In this document: positions 14,647-21,581 of the stretch, piece after piece | Numbering within the stretch: position 1 is the stretch's first letter | Layout: each line of letters opens with the position of its first letter | Assembly (NCBI GenBank): GCA_046728075.1 | Contig: JBKPDV010000101.1 | Coordinates: 1 to 23,168, forward strand | Length of the DNA stretch: 23,168 nt | Source of the DNA: JBKPDV01 sp046728075 | Lineage (GTDB): Bacteria > Acidobacteriota > Thermoanaerobaculia > UBA5066 > Gp7-AA6 | Direction of reading: 5' to 3' | The notes under the pieces: generated by a model | Databases searched by the model: none | Told to the model about the DNA's origin: nothing | What the model saw: the letters and a program-made list of their open reading frames with translations, nothing else | Position numbers and translations under genes: made by a program

Positions 14647-16473
14647 TTACTTCTTGACGGCTGTTTCGTCGGTCTTCTTCCGAGACCGCTTCTTCTTCGG
14701 CGCGGGCTCCTCGGCGGGCGGAGGCTCGGCCGCGGCCGGCTTCGCTGTGGCCGGTTCCGCCGCGGTGGGCTCTGCCGTGTTGTGCTCCGCAAGAGCGGGT
14801 TCGGCCGAGGCGGTCGAGACCGGCTCCGCATCGGCTTGTGGTTGCGCCGAAGTCGCGGAAAGACCGACCTTCATTTCCGCATCGTCGATCCTCAGGATCT
14901 TCGCCTTGATGGAATCCCCCTCGTGGAAGTGTTCCTGCGGCTTGGAGCCCCGCGGCAAACCCGTCTCGGAGACGTGCATGAGTCCCTCGACGAGGGAGTC
15001 CATCTGGACGAAGACCCCGAAGTCGGCGACGCGGGTCACGGTGCCGTCCACGACGTCGCCCACTTGATGCTTCTCTTTGAAGGTCTGCCAGTCGTTGGGT
15101 TGAAATTCCTTGATGGAGAGAGAAATCCGCCGGTTCTCCTGATCGATGGAGGTGATGATCGCCTCGACGTCATCCCCCTTCTTCAGGACTTCGGAGGGAT
15201 GCTTGATCCGTTTCGTCCACGACATATCGGAAACGTGCACGAGTCCGTCGACGCCTTCCTCGATCTCGACGAAGGCCCCGAAGTCCGTCAGGTTGCGAAC
15301 CTTTCCCTGAACCCTGCTGCCCACGGTGTACTTCTCCAGGACGCTCTCCCACGGATCGGGAAGCGTGTCCTTGAGCGAGAGGGAGATCCGCCGCGCCTCC
15401 GGATTGACGTCGGAGACGATGGCTTCCACGGAATCGCCCGGGGAGACCACTTTGGACGGATTCTTGACCTTCTTCGACCACGACATCTCGGAGACGTGAA
15501 CAAGCCCCTCGACCCCCTCTTCGAGCTCGACGAAGGCGCCGTAGTCCGTGACGTTGCTGACGCGCCCGGTCACACGCGAGCCGGGCGGGTAGCGCTCCGG
15601 CACGTGCGACCAGGGGTCTTCCGTCAATTGCTTGGTTCCCAACGAGACGCGCTCCGTCTCGCGGTCGAACTTCAATACCACGACCTCGATCTCGTCGCCG
15701 ACCTTCACCAGATCCGAGGGGTGATTGACCCGGCCCCAGGACATGTCGGTGACGTGAAGGAGGCCGTCCAGGCCTCCGAGATCGACGAAGGCGCCGTAAT
15801 CCGTCAGGTTCTTGACGGTTCCGCGCAGGACTCGCCCTTCTTCCAGGAGCTGCAGCGTCTCCTTTTTCTTGGCTTCCTGCTCGATCTCGACAACGGCCTT
15901 TCGCGAGAGGACGATGTTTCCGCGCTTCTTGTCGACGGAGATGACCTTGAACTCGAGGTCCTTGCCGCGCAGCGCTTCCAGGTTCTTGACGGGCTTGACG
16001 TCCACGAGCGAGCCCGGCAGGAAGGCCTTGACGCCGATGTCGACGGCCAGCCCTCCTTTGATGCGGTCGATAACGCGCCCGCGCACCGTCGAGCCGGAGC
16101 GGTACGACTTTTCGACCTCGTCCCAGACCTTCATCTTCTCGGCTTTGTCCTTGGAGAGGACCACGTAGCCGTTCTGGTCTTCGGTGCGTTCGAGCAGGAC
16201 ATCGACCGAATCTCCCGGCTTGACCGTCACTTCGCCGGAAAAGTCGGTGAACTCCGAGACGGGGATGATGCCCTCTGATTTGTAGCCGATATCGACGATG
16301 ACCTCCGAGCCGGTCACCGAGAGGATGCGCCCCCGTATGATCTGGCCCTCCTGAAGGTTCTTGAACGAGTTCTCGTATTGCGCCAGGAGGTGCTCGTACT
16401 CCTGGGGCGACATTTCCTGTTCTGCTTCCATTGAATCGGTTTCCCGACCTCCTTTGTCCTTTTCAGCCGTCAT
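14647..16473 (-). CDS. rpsA: 30S ribosomal protein S1
   Basis: Binds mRNA on the small ribosomal subunit and helps initiation. The 608-residue protein has six S1 (OB-fold) repeats: about 42-112, 125-195, 211-281, 296-368, 383-455 and 470-540. Repeats 3-5 share the strong DYGAFVxL...GLVHVSxMSW pattern. The C-terminal tail is low-complexity Ala/Pro/Glu (AEPTAAEPATAKPAAAEPPP), ending in a basic cluster KKKRSRKK, an extension not found in E. coli S1. Its own promoter appears in the cmk-rpsA gap. The start at 16473 has no free Shine-Dalgarno; the GAGAGGGG run lies in a hairpin 16 nt upstream. A strong AAAGGAGG lies inside the frame before Met15, but at ~16 nt spacing. The conserved cmk-rpsA-ihf order supports the call. 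Confidence 0.97.
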   Translation of the reverse strand: MTAEKDKGGRETDSMEAEQEMSPQEYEHLLAQYENSFKNLQEGQIIRGRILSVTGSEVIVDIGYKSEGIIPVSEFTDFSGEVTVKPGDSVDVLLERTEDQNGYVVLSKDKAEKMKVWDEVEKSYRSGSTVRGRVIDRIKGGLAVDIGVKAFLPGSLVDVKPVKNLEALRGKDLEFKVISVDKKRGNIVLSRKAVVEIEQEAKKKETLQLLEEGRVLRGTVKNLTDYGAFVDLGGLDGLLHVTDMSWGRVNHPSDLVKVGDEIEVVVLKFDRETERVSLGTKQLTEDPWSHVPERYPPGSRVTGRVSNVTDYGAFVELEEGVEGLVHVSEMSWSKKVKNPSKVVSPGDSVEAIVSDVNPEARRISLSLKDTLPDPWESVLEKYTVGSRVQGKVRNLTDFGAFVEIEEGVDGLVHVSDMSWTKRIKHPSEVLKKGDDVEAIITSIDQENRRISLSIKEFQPNDWQTFKEKHQVGDVVDGTVTRVADFGVFVQMDSLVEGLMHVSETGLPRGSKPQEHFHEGDSIKAKILRIDDAEMKVGLSATSAQPQADAEPVSTASAEPALAEHNTAEPTAAEPATAKPAAAEPPPAEEPAPKKKRSRKKTDETAVKK

Positions 16474-16479
16474 GGGAAA

Positions 16480-16493
16480 GAGAGTCCCCTCTC
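16480..16493 (-). promoter_or_regulatory. Leader hairpin of rpsA
   Basis: On the minus strand GAGAG, loop GGGA, CTCTC forms a 5-bp stem ending 6 nt before the rpsA ATG. The only purine-rich candidate ribosome-binding sequence is inside the stem and loop. In E. coli rpsA also lacks a normal Shine-Dalgarno and uses leader hairpins for S1 autoregulation; a similar arrangement here is inference. Confidence 0.4.
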
Positions 16494-16518
16494 ATAAGTA
16501 TTTGTGGTCCAAAGGTAT

Positions 16519-16548
16519 ATCCTAGTGTGCCCCCGCGACCCGAGTCAA
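16519..16548 (-). promoter_or_regulatory. Sigma-70-type promoter for rpsA
   Basis: On the minus strand TTGACT (16548-16543) and TAGGAT (16524-16519) are separated by 18 nt. The -35 box overlaps the cmk stop codon. Predicted transcription starts about 40 nt before the rpsA ATG. This would let S1 and IHF be made at a higher rate than the upstream genes. Confidence 0.6.
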
Positions 16549-17222
16549 ATCCCGGTCCGCACCCGCGACTCCATTTCGTCCACGATGTCCGGAACACCTC
16601 TTTGGGTGGTGTCGACGACCACATAGCGGCCGTCGAGCGTCAACGGAGAGTCGGCCCGGGTCCTGTCGGCCAGGTCCCGGGCGGGCATTTCGGCAAGCAC
16701 TTTTTCGTAGGGTTCCGCGCGCCCGCTTTCGGCCAGCTCCTGGCTTCGGCGCAGCGCCCGCACCTCGGGGGAGGCTGTCAGGAAGAACTTGAAGGGAGTC
16801 TCGGGAAAGACCCGCGTGCCGATGTCGCGCCCCTCCATGACGCCTCCTCGATCTCGCGCGAGGCGCCTCTGTTGGGCGACCATCCGGCGTCGCACCTCCG
16901 GGATCGCTGACACCGCGGAGGCGTAAAGGGCGATCTCGGGTTGCCGGATGTCCTGTGAGACGTCGCGGGAGCTCAAGAGGACCCGGGTACCGTCCGGCCC
17001 CGGCTCCAGTCCGACCTCGAGCTCGTCGGCCAGCTCCGCGACGCGGCCCGGGTCGGTGATCGGCAGCGTGACGCCAGCCTCCCGCGCCGCCAGCCCGACC
17101 GCGCGGTACATCGCGCCTGTGTCGATGTACGGCACTCCCAGCCGCTCCGCCAGCGCCCGCGCGACCGTGGACTTGCCGGCGCCGGAGGGGCCGTCGATCG
17201 CGACGATAAGAGGCTCGGTCAC
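16545..17222 (-). CDS. cmk: Cytidylate kinase
   Basis: Phosphorylates CMP and dCMP to the diphosphates using ATP. The 225-residue product has the P-loop IDGPSGAGKST (about 9-19), then YIDTGAMYRAVGLAA for CMP recognition, LSSRDVSQDIRQPEIALYASAVSAIPEVRR, and DRGGVMEGRDIGTRVFPETPFKFFLTASPEVRALRR, all typical. The ATG overlaps the rluB stop by 4 nt. Its stop overlaps the rpsA promoter -35 box. The rluB-cmk-rpsA order is widely conserved. Certain. Confidence 0.97.
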   Translation of the reverse strand: MTEPLIVAIDGPSGAGKSTVARALAERLGVPYIDTGAMYRAVGLAAREAGVTLPITDPGRVAELADELEVGLEPGPDGTRVLLSSRDVSQDIRQPEIALYASAVSAIPEVRRRMVAQQRRLARDRGGVMEGRDIGTRVFPETPFKFFLTASPEVRALRRSQELAESGRAEPYEKVLAEMPARDLADRTRADSPLTLDGRYVVVDTTQRGVPDIVDEMESRVRTGI

Positions 17223-18085
17223 TTCGTCCGCTTGTAACGCGTGAGGTACGGACGGGGGGACTGGGGGACTGGGCGACGGGGAGTGAAATGACGGGAGGCG
17301 GCCGGAGCTCGAGGACTCTCCCCCCGTCCCCCCGTCTCCCCGTCCCCCCGTCCCAGACTCTCACGCAGTGCGTGGACTTCTGCTTCGGTCAGCCTTCGGA
17401 ACGCCCCCACCGGCAACTTGTCATCCCGGATCGGGCCGATCGCGACGCGCTTCAATTTCGAAACGGGATGGCCGATCATCTCGAACATTCGCCGGATCTG
17501 ACGAGTCTTTCCCTCTCGAAGGAGGACACGAAACCACGTGTTGCCTTCCCCCGACGCTCCGGTGGTCGAGACCCGGTCGATCGTCGCCGGGCGGGTCTTC
17601 TCCCCGTCGAGCGAAACACCGCGGCGGAGCCGCTCGAGCCGCTTCTCCGCGGGAACGCCGGAAACTTTGACGCGGTATTCCTTGGAGCACCCGACAGACG
17701 GATGGGTGACGAGCCGCGCGAGCTCTCCGTCGTCGGTCAACAACAGCAGGCCCTCGGTCTGAACGTCCAACCGGCCGACAGGGCGCACGCCCCGCCGCAG
17801 GTTGTTGGGAAGCAGGTCGAGGACCGTATCCCTTTTCTCCGGATCGGAGACGGTTGTGACGAAGCCGCGCGGCTTGTTGAGCAGGAGGTAGGTCCGGGGG
17901 CCCGACGGCGCCGCGACTCGCTTGCCGTCGACCTTGACGGAGTCGTTCTCGGGGTCGGCCCGTTCGCCGAGCCGGGCGATCTTCCCGTTGACCCGAACTC
18001 GACCCTCGCGAATCCACTCCTCCGCTTCGCGGCGCGAAGCGAGCCCCGCCTGGGAGAGGATCTTCTGAAGACGGATGGAAGGCAT
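17219..18085 (-). CDS. RluB/RsuA-family 23S/16S rRNA pseudouridine synthase
   Basis: Converts a specific rRNA uridine to pseudouridine; most members in this gene context are RluB-like. The S4 RNA-binding domain covers residues ~4-50 (RLQKILSQAGLASRREAEEWIREGRVRVNG). The catalytic domain has LLLNKPRGFVTT and GRLDVQTEGLLLLTDDG with catalytic Asp107, then SKEYRVKV, LREGKTRQIRRMFEMIGHPVSKLKRVAIGPI. The normal fold ends near RRLTEAEVHALRES. The final ~45 residues (GRGDGETGGRGESPRAP...) are unusual and are encoded by an inverted 8-nt repeat element (17254-17359) that has entered the 3' end in frame. The stop overlaps the cmk start, so coupling is kept. Which rRNA site is modified is not determinable here. 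Confidence 0.93.
   Translation of the reverse strand: MPSIRLQKILSQAGLASRREAEEWIREGRVRVNGKIARLGERADPENDSVKVDGKRVAAPSGPRTYLLLNKPRGFVTTVSDPEKRDTVLDLLPNNLRRGVRPVGRLDVQTEGLLLLTDDGELARLVTHPSVGCSKEYRVKVSGVPAEKRLERLRRGVSLDGEKTRPATIDRVSTTGASGEGNTWFRVLLREGKTRQIRRMFEMIGHPVSKLKRVAIGPIRDDKLPVGAFRRLTEAEVHALRESLGRGDGETGGRGESPRAPAASRHFTPRRPVPQSPRPYLTRYKRTK
17254..17359. repeat. Octamer repeat element F inside the 3' end of the rluB-type gene
   Basis: The left arm has GGGGGGAC (17254), TGGGGGAC (17262), TGGGCGAC (17270), GGGGAGTG (17278). The right arm has CCCCCCGT (17320), CCCCCCGT (17328), CTCCCCGT (17336), CCCCCCGT (17344), CCCAGACT (17352). The period is exactly 8 nt and the arms are inverse. It is the only element in the window with an 8-nt unit and the only full two-arm one lying within a gene. 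Confidence 0.8.
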
Positions 18086-18091
18086 TGAAAT

Positions 18092-18126
18092 CAGTCGACA
18101 GTCAACAGTCGACAGTCGACAGCTCC
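18092..18126. repeat. Heptamer repeat element G (scpB-rluB gap)
   Basis: Units CAGTCGA (18092), CAGTCAA (18099), CAGTCGA (18106), CAGTCGA (18113), CAGCTCC (18120). It occupies the region just upstream of the rluB-type start (18085), leaving only AAGG within the last 12 nt as a possible ribosome-binding site. No clear opposing arm is present. Confidence 0.8.
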
Positions 18127-18169
18127 AAGCGGGAAGACCGCCGGAAGACGGGCGCGGAACAGTGAGACG

Positions 18170-18880
18170 TCAGCTGCCGGCCTCCTCGTCCTCGTCGTCT
18201 TCGTCTTCCTCGTCGTCCTCGTCTTCTTCTTCGTCCAGTTCCGCTTCGGCCGGCGCCGCGGTGACGGCCTGCGGCAGCGCGGATTCTTCCACGGTCGCCG
18301 CCAGATCCTCTTCGATCTCGCCCGGCTTGGGAAGCTCCTCGAGATCGTTCAGACCAAAACGCACGAGGAACTCCGAAGTCGTGCGGTAGAAGAACGGTGT
18401 TCCGACGACCGGCTTCTTGCCCGCGGTCGTGATGAGCCTCTTTTCGAAAAGAGTCTTGATGACCGAGGCAGAGTTGACGCCGCGGAGCTCTTGAATCTCG
18501 GGGACCGTGATCGGCTGCCGGTACGCGATGATCGCGAGGGTTTCCAGCGCGGCCAGGGAGAGACGGCTGCGCTCGGTGACCTCGTGAAAACGGCGCAGCA
18601 GGGAATCGAACTCGGGTCGGGTGACGAACCTCCAGCCGCCGGCCACCTTTTCGAGGCGGATCCCGCGCTCCGAGCCCTGGGCGGCCACCTCGAGTCTCGC
18701 CAGAGCCCCCTGGACCGCCTCACGCGTGGCTTCGAGCACGTCGGCGAGGTCTTTCTCCGAGACAGGGCGGGCGGAGGAAAAGAGGAGAGCCTCGAGGGCG
18801 GGACGGATTTTTTCCGGATTCTTCTCGCGAGGGCGTTCCGGTTGAGTCTCGGTGGATTCTGGTGTGATCGTCTCGGCCAT
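18170..18880 (-). CDS. scpB: Segregation and condensation protein B
   Basis: A winged-helix kleisin-associated subunit that binds ScpA and, with SMC, condenses and segregates the chromosome. The 236-residue product has the conserved core from EKIRPALEALLFSSARPVSEKDLADVL. It also has LSLAALETLAIIAYRQPITVPEIQELRGVNSASVIKTLFEKRLITTAGKKPVVGTPFFYRTTSEFLVRFGLNDLEELP, the family signature. The C-terminus is a strongly acidic run (DEEEDEDDEEDEDDEDEE) coded by a GAY/GAR trinucleotide tract. There is no Shine-Dalgarno before the ATG because heptamer element H starts 7 nt upstream. It follows scpA by 86 bp instead of the usual close coupling. Family certain. Confidence 0.96.
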   Translation of the reverse strand: MAETITPESTETQPERPREKNPEKIRPALEALLFSSARPVSEKDLADVLEATREAVQGALARLEVAAQGSERGIRLEKVAGGWRFVTRPEFDSLLRRFHEVTERSRLSLAALETLAIIAYRQPITVPEIQELRGVNSASVIKTLFEKRLITTAGKKPVVGTPFFYRTTSEFLVRFGLNDLEELPKPGEIEEDLAATVEESALPQAVTAAPAEAELDEEEDEDDEEDEDDEDEEAGS

Positions 18881-18886
18881 GGGGCA

Positions 18887-18966
18887 AGTCTACAGTCGAC
18901 AGTCGACAGTCAACAGGGGGAAGACAGCGGGCCCGAACTGTCGACTGTGAGCTGTCGACTGTCGAC
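18887..18966. repeat. Heptamer repeat element H (between scpA and scpB)
   Basis: The left arm has AGTCTAC (18887), AGTCGAC (18894), AGTCGAC (18901), AGTCAAC (18908). The right arm has ACTGTCG (18937), ACTGTGA (18944), GCTGTCG (18951), ACTGTCG (18958), then ACTCATC into the scpA stop. The arms are inverse and can fold into a long stem with a ~22-nt loop. The unit is the same as in elements B and G, making this the most repeated sequence type in the window. Confidence 0.85.
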
Positions 18967-19737
18967 TCATCGATAAGTATCGCGCACTTGCTCTCTCGAG
19001 AAAGCAACCTGCGTGCGCATCACGTGAATCTCTTCGAAGGGGGCAGCCTGGAAAACCTTTACGACGCCCAGCCGGATGAGCTCGAGCGTGGCGAGAAACG
19101 CGGTCACGGCCTCGGCGCGGTAGGCAAACTGACCGAGCAGCTCGAGCAGCGGAAGATCGCGGGCCGAGGCTTCCAGTCGCTCGACGAGCTGGATCATCTT
19201 GTCGGCGACGGAGAACCGCAGGTGGCGGATCTCGAGAGCCGCGGGATGCGCCAGCCGGTAGCGCTCCGTGACGCCTCGAAACACATCGATCAGGTCGAAA
19301 AGGGAGACTTCCAGGGTTTCTCCCTCAGGGGATTTCGGCACCTCCGTCTCGGCGCGGGGCCACAGCCCGGCCCGTAGGGTGTCAATCTCGTGGAACGACT
19401 CCGCGGTCTGCTTGTAGCGCTCGTACTCGGCCAGGCGTCTGGCCAGGTCCATCCGGGGGTCTTCCTGAGGCTCGCCGGGAGCGCGCGGCAAGAGCATCCG
19501 GGACTTGATGTAGATCAGCTCCGCCGCGAGGGCGACGTAGTCGGAGGCCACGTCCAGGTCAAGCTCGCGCATGGAGTCCAGGTATTGCGTGTACTGCTCC
19601 GTGATCTCGAAGATCGGGATATCGGTGATCGAGACCTGGTTGATTCGAATCAGATGGAGCAGAAGGTCCAGGGGACCGCTGAAAGCCGGGATCGCGACCG
19701 GAGGCAGGGCGGATTGGGAGGTCTCGTCGGCCATCAC
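18967..19737 (-). CDS. scpA: Segregation and condensation protein A (kleisin)
   Basis: The kleisin bridge of the SMC-ScpAB condensin. The 256-residue product contains FSGPLDLLLHLIRINQVSITDIPIFEITEQYTQYL (about 19-53), the N-terminal SMC-neck-binding helices. LDLDVASDYVALAAELIYIKSRMLLP follows. The C-terminal winged-helix region ends VTAFLATLELIRLGVVKVFQAAPFEEIHV, which matches the family. The start is GTG at 19737 or the adjacent ATG at 19734, four nt or so after the trpS stop. Its TGA stop is formed at the edge of heptamer element H. Certain. Confidence 0.96.
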   Translation of the reverse strand: MMADETSQSALPPVAIPAFSGPLDLLLHLIRINQVSITDIPIFEITEQYTQYLDSMRELDLDVASDYVALAAELIYIKSRMLLPRAPGEPQEDPRMDLARRLAEYERYKQTAESFHEIDTLRAGLWPRAETEVPKSPEGETLEVSLFDLIDVFRGVTERYRLAHPAALEIRHLRFSVADKMIQLVERLEASARDLPLLELLGQFAYRAEAVTAFLATLELIRLGVVKVFQAAPFEEIHVMRTQVAFSREQVRDTYR

Positions 19738-19741
19738 GGGC

Positions 19742-20770
19742 TCATGGTTCGGGGCTCAAACGCACCGCCGCCCGTACACTTTCCATCGTCTCCTCGGCGG
19801 CCGCGCGGGCCTGTTCGTCGCCGGCGTGGAGGACCGCCCGCACGACGTCGATGGGCGAAGAGAGGATCTCCTCCCGCTTCTGCCGGAAGCGTTCCAGAGC
19901 CGGGTTCAGGTTGGAGATGAGGTGTTTCTTGCAGTCCACACATCCCCGCGCGGCGGTCCTGCATTCGACGTCGACGATCTGGACCTCGGCCGGAGGTGAG
20001 TAGAGGACGTGAAAAGGAAAGAGATTGCAGTTGTCCGGATTTCCCGGGTCCTGACGCCTGGCGCGAGCGGGATCGGTCACCATCGCCATGACCTTCTGCG
20101 CCACGGACTCCGCCGGCTCGGTCACGCCGATCGTGTTGTTGTACGACTTGGACATCTTGCGGCCATCGACGCCGTTGATCTTCGGAGTCGGAGTGTAGAG
20201 GGCCTTGGGCTCGGGAAAGACCTCCCCGTAGAGGGAGTTGAAGCGCCGGACGATCTCCCGGCAGATCTCGAGGTGGCTGGCCTGATCCTCCCCGACGGGG
20301 ACATGCTGCGCCCGATAAACCGCGATGTCGGCCGTCATGAGGACGGGGTATCCCAGAAACCCGTGGGTCCCGAGCTCCTTTGAGCGGAGCTGCTCGATCT
20401 GGTCCTTGTAGGTCGGAACGCGCTCCAGCCAGCCGAGCGGCGTGATCATGGAGAAGTAGAGCGCCAGCTCCGCGTGCTGCGGCACCCGCGACTGCAGGAA
20501 GATGGTCGCCTTCTCCGGATCCATCCCGACGGCCAGCCAGTCGAGCACCGCCTCCCGGGTGTACGCCGCGAGCGGTCCCGTGTCGGCGTAGTCCGTCGTC
20601 AGCGCGTGAAGGTCCGCGACGAAAAAAAAGCAGCGATAGGCGCCGGAGTCCTGCAGGTCGACCCAGTTCTTGACGGCACCGAAGTAGTTGCCGAGGTGGA
20701 CGCGTCCCGTGGGGCGCAAACCGGAGAGCACGGTCTCGGTCACGCGAGCCGCCTCATCTCGAAGACCCAC
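19742..20770 (-). CDS. trpS: Tryptophanyl-tRNA synthetase
   Basis: A class I aminoacyl-tRNA synthetase that charges tRNA-Trp. The 342-residue product has SGLRPTGRVHLGNYFGAV, with the HIGH-type motif HLGN (25-28). It also has FFFVADLHALTTDY, the tryptophan-pocket region MTADIAVYRAQHVPVGEDQASHLEICREI, and the KMSKS loop GRKMSKSYNNTIG. The start is GTG at 20770, with AGGAG five nt upstream; it adds about nine residues to the core. A cysteine cluster, CRTAARGCVDCKK, in the C-terminal half could bind metal. It lies 34 nt after the site-2 protease gene and leads the trpS-scpA-scpB group. Certain. Confidence 0.97.
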   Translation of the reverse strand: MGLRDEAARVTETVLSGLRPTGRVHLGNYFGAVKNWVDLQDSGAYRCFFFVADLHALTTDYADTGPLAAYTREAVLDWLAVGMDPEKATIFLQSRVPQHAELALYFSMITPLGWLERVPTYKDQIEQLRSKELGTHGFLGYPVLMTADIAVYRAQHVPVGEDQASHLEICREIVRRFNSLYGEVFPEPKALYTPTPKINGVDGRKMSKSYNNTIGVTEPAESVAQKVMAMVTDPARARRQDPGNPDNCNLFPFHVLYSPPAEVQIVDVECRTAARGCVDCKKHLISNLNPALERFRQKREEILSSPIDVVRAVLHAGDEQARAAAEETMESVRAAVRLSPEP

Positions 20771-20804
20771 GGCGTCTCCTGCCGGTGATTTGTAGCAAGG
20801 CGGC

Positions 20805-21482
20805 CTAACCTCCGAAGACGAGCCGCACGACCGCGGTCTGAATCGGACGAAAGATCTTGCCCAGCACCGGAGTCGAGATCAGCAGGATCAAGATCAAAAA
20901 GCCGAAGGGCGCGATCGCGGCGTAGAGCGTCCGAATGCCCGGCACCAGCGAGACCAGCACTCCGCTGCCGTCCAAAGGCGGAATCGGAAGCAGGTTGAAG
21001 ACGCCCAGGCTCACATTCACCAGAACGAAGAAGAACAGGATGTAGGCCAGTGGCGCCATCGCACCGGGCGCGAATTGAGTCCCCTGAAGAGCGGCGAGCA
21101 GGTCGGACATCGCCTGCGGCTGGACGACGCGGATCAGCCGGAGAAGGACGATTCCAATCGCGGCCAGCAAGAAGTTGGAGACCGGGCCGGCGCCCGACAC
21201 GACGAGGTTGGCCAGGCGCGGGTTCTGAGTATTCGCCAGGTTGACGGGAGTGGGCTTGGCCGCGCCGAAGATCATGCCGGAAAAAATGTAGAGCATCAGG
21301 GGAACCACGATGCTCCCGATCGGGTCGATGTGGCGAATGGGGTTCAGGCTGATCCGGCCCTGGTCGCGGGCCGTGGTGTCGCCGAACTGGAGCGCCGACC
21401 AGGCATGCGCCGACTCGTGAAACGAGATGGAGAACAGGATGACGACGAGCTGGATAGCGAAGTCGACGACTTTGTGTGCCAA
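20805..21482 (-). CDS. Site-2 protease-family (M50) membrane metalloprotease homologue
   Basis: Intramembrane zinc metalloproteases of this family cleave membrane-bound substrates; this short branch has no known target. The 225-residue product has the zinc motif HESAH (22-26, within SFHESAHAW), followed by QFGDTTARDQGRISLNPIRHIDPIGSIVVP. The second active-site motif is NLLPIPPLDGSGVL. About five to six membrane helices are evident and there is no PDZ domain. The start is TTG at 21482 because an in-frame TAG lies four codons upstream and the N-terminus then matches the family. There is no ribosome-binding site; a TATAGT box lies 8 nt upstream. It often neighbours trpS and scpA, as here. Confidence 0.93.
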   Translation of the reverse strand: MAHKVVDFAIQLVVILFSISFHESAHAWSALQFGDTTARDQGRISLNPIRHIDPIGSIVVPLMLYIFSGMIFGAAKPTPVNLANTQNPRLANLVVSGAGPVSNFLLAAIGIVLLRLIRVVQPQAMSDLLAALQGTQFAPGAMAPLAYILFFFVLVNVSLGVFNLLPIPPLDGSGVLVSLVPGIRTLYAAIAPFGFLILILLISTPVLGKIFRPIQTAVVRLVFGG

Positions 21483-21490
21483 GCGGGGGG

Positions 21491-21496
21491 ACTATA
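21491..21496 (-). promoter_or_regulatory. Possible -10 box for the site-2 protease gene
   Basis: TATAGT on the minus strand ends 8 nt before the TTG start, which would place transcription start at or next to the start codon (leaderless). A -35 hexamer is not evident; that position falls within heptamer element I. Confidence 0.3.
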
Positions 21497-21500
21497 ACGG

Positions 21501-21581
21501 AAGTGACGAGTGACGAGAGGCAAGTGACAAGCGGAGAACCGCTCGGCTCACTCGTCACTCGTCACTTGTCACTCGTCACTT
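21501..21581. repeat. Heptamer repeat element I (site-2 protease / SRPBCC gap)
   Basis: The left arm has AAGTGAC (21501), GAGTGAC (21508), GAGAGGC (21515), AAGTGAC (21522). The right arm has CTCACTC (21547), GTCACTC (21554), GTCACTT (21561), GTCACTC (21568), GTCACTT (21575). The arms are near-perfect inverses around a short spacer that itself has GCGGAGAACCGC-type symmetry. The SRPBCC stop codon (21576-21578) is inside the last unit. Confidence 0.88.

Noticed and set aside
14595..14831. A longer IHF/HU protein starting at 14831
   Set aside because: The extra part overlaps rpsA out of frame. The strong AGGAGAGG before 14594 and the family length fix the start.
18092..18126. Binding site of a known regulator (LexA-like or similar) in the GTCGAC repeats
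   Set aside because: The unit is repeated in strict 7-nt phase and replaced by other heptamers at similar loci, which fits a repeat element rather than one regulator's operator.
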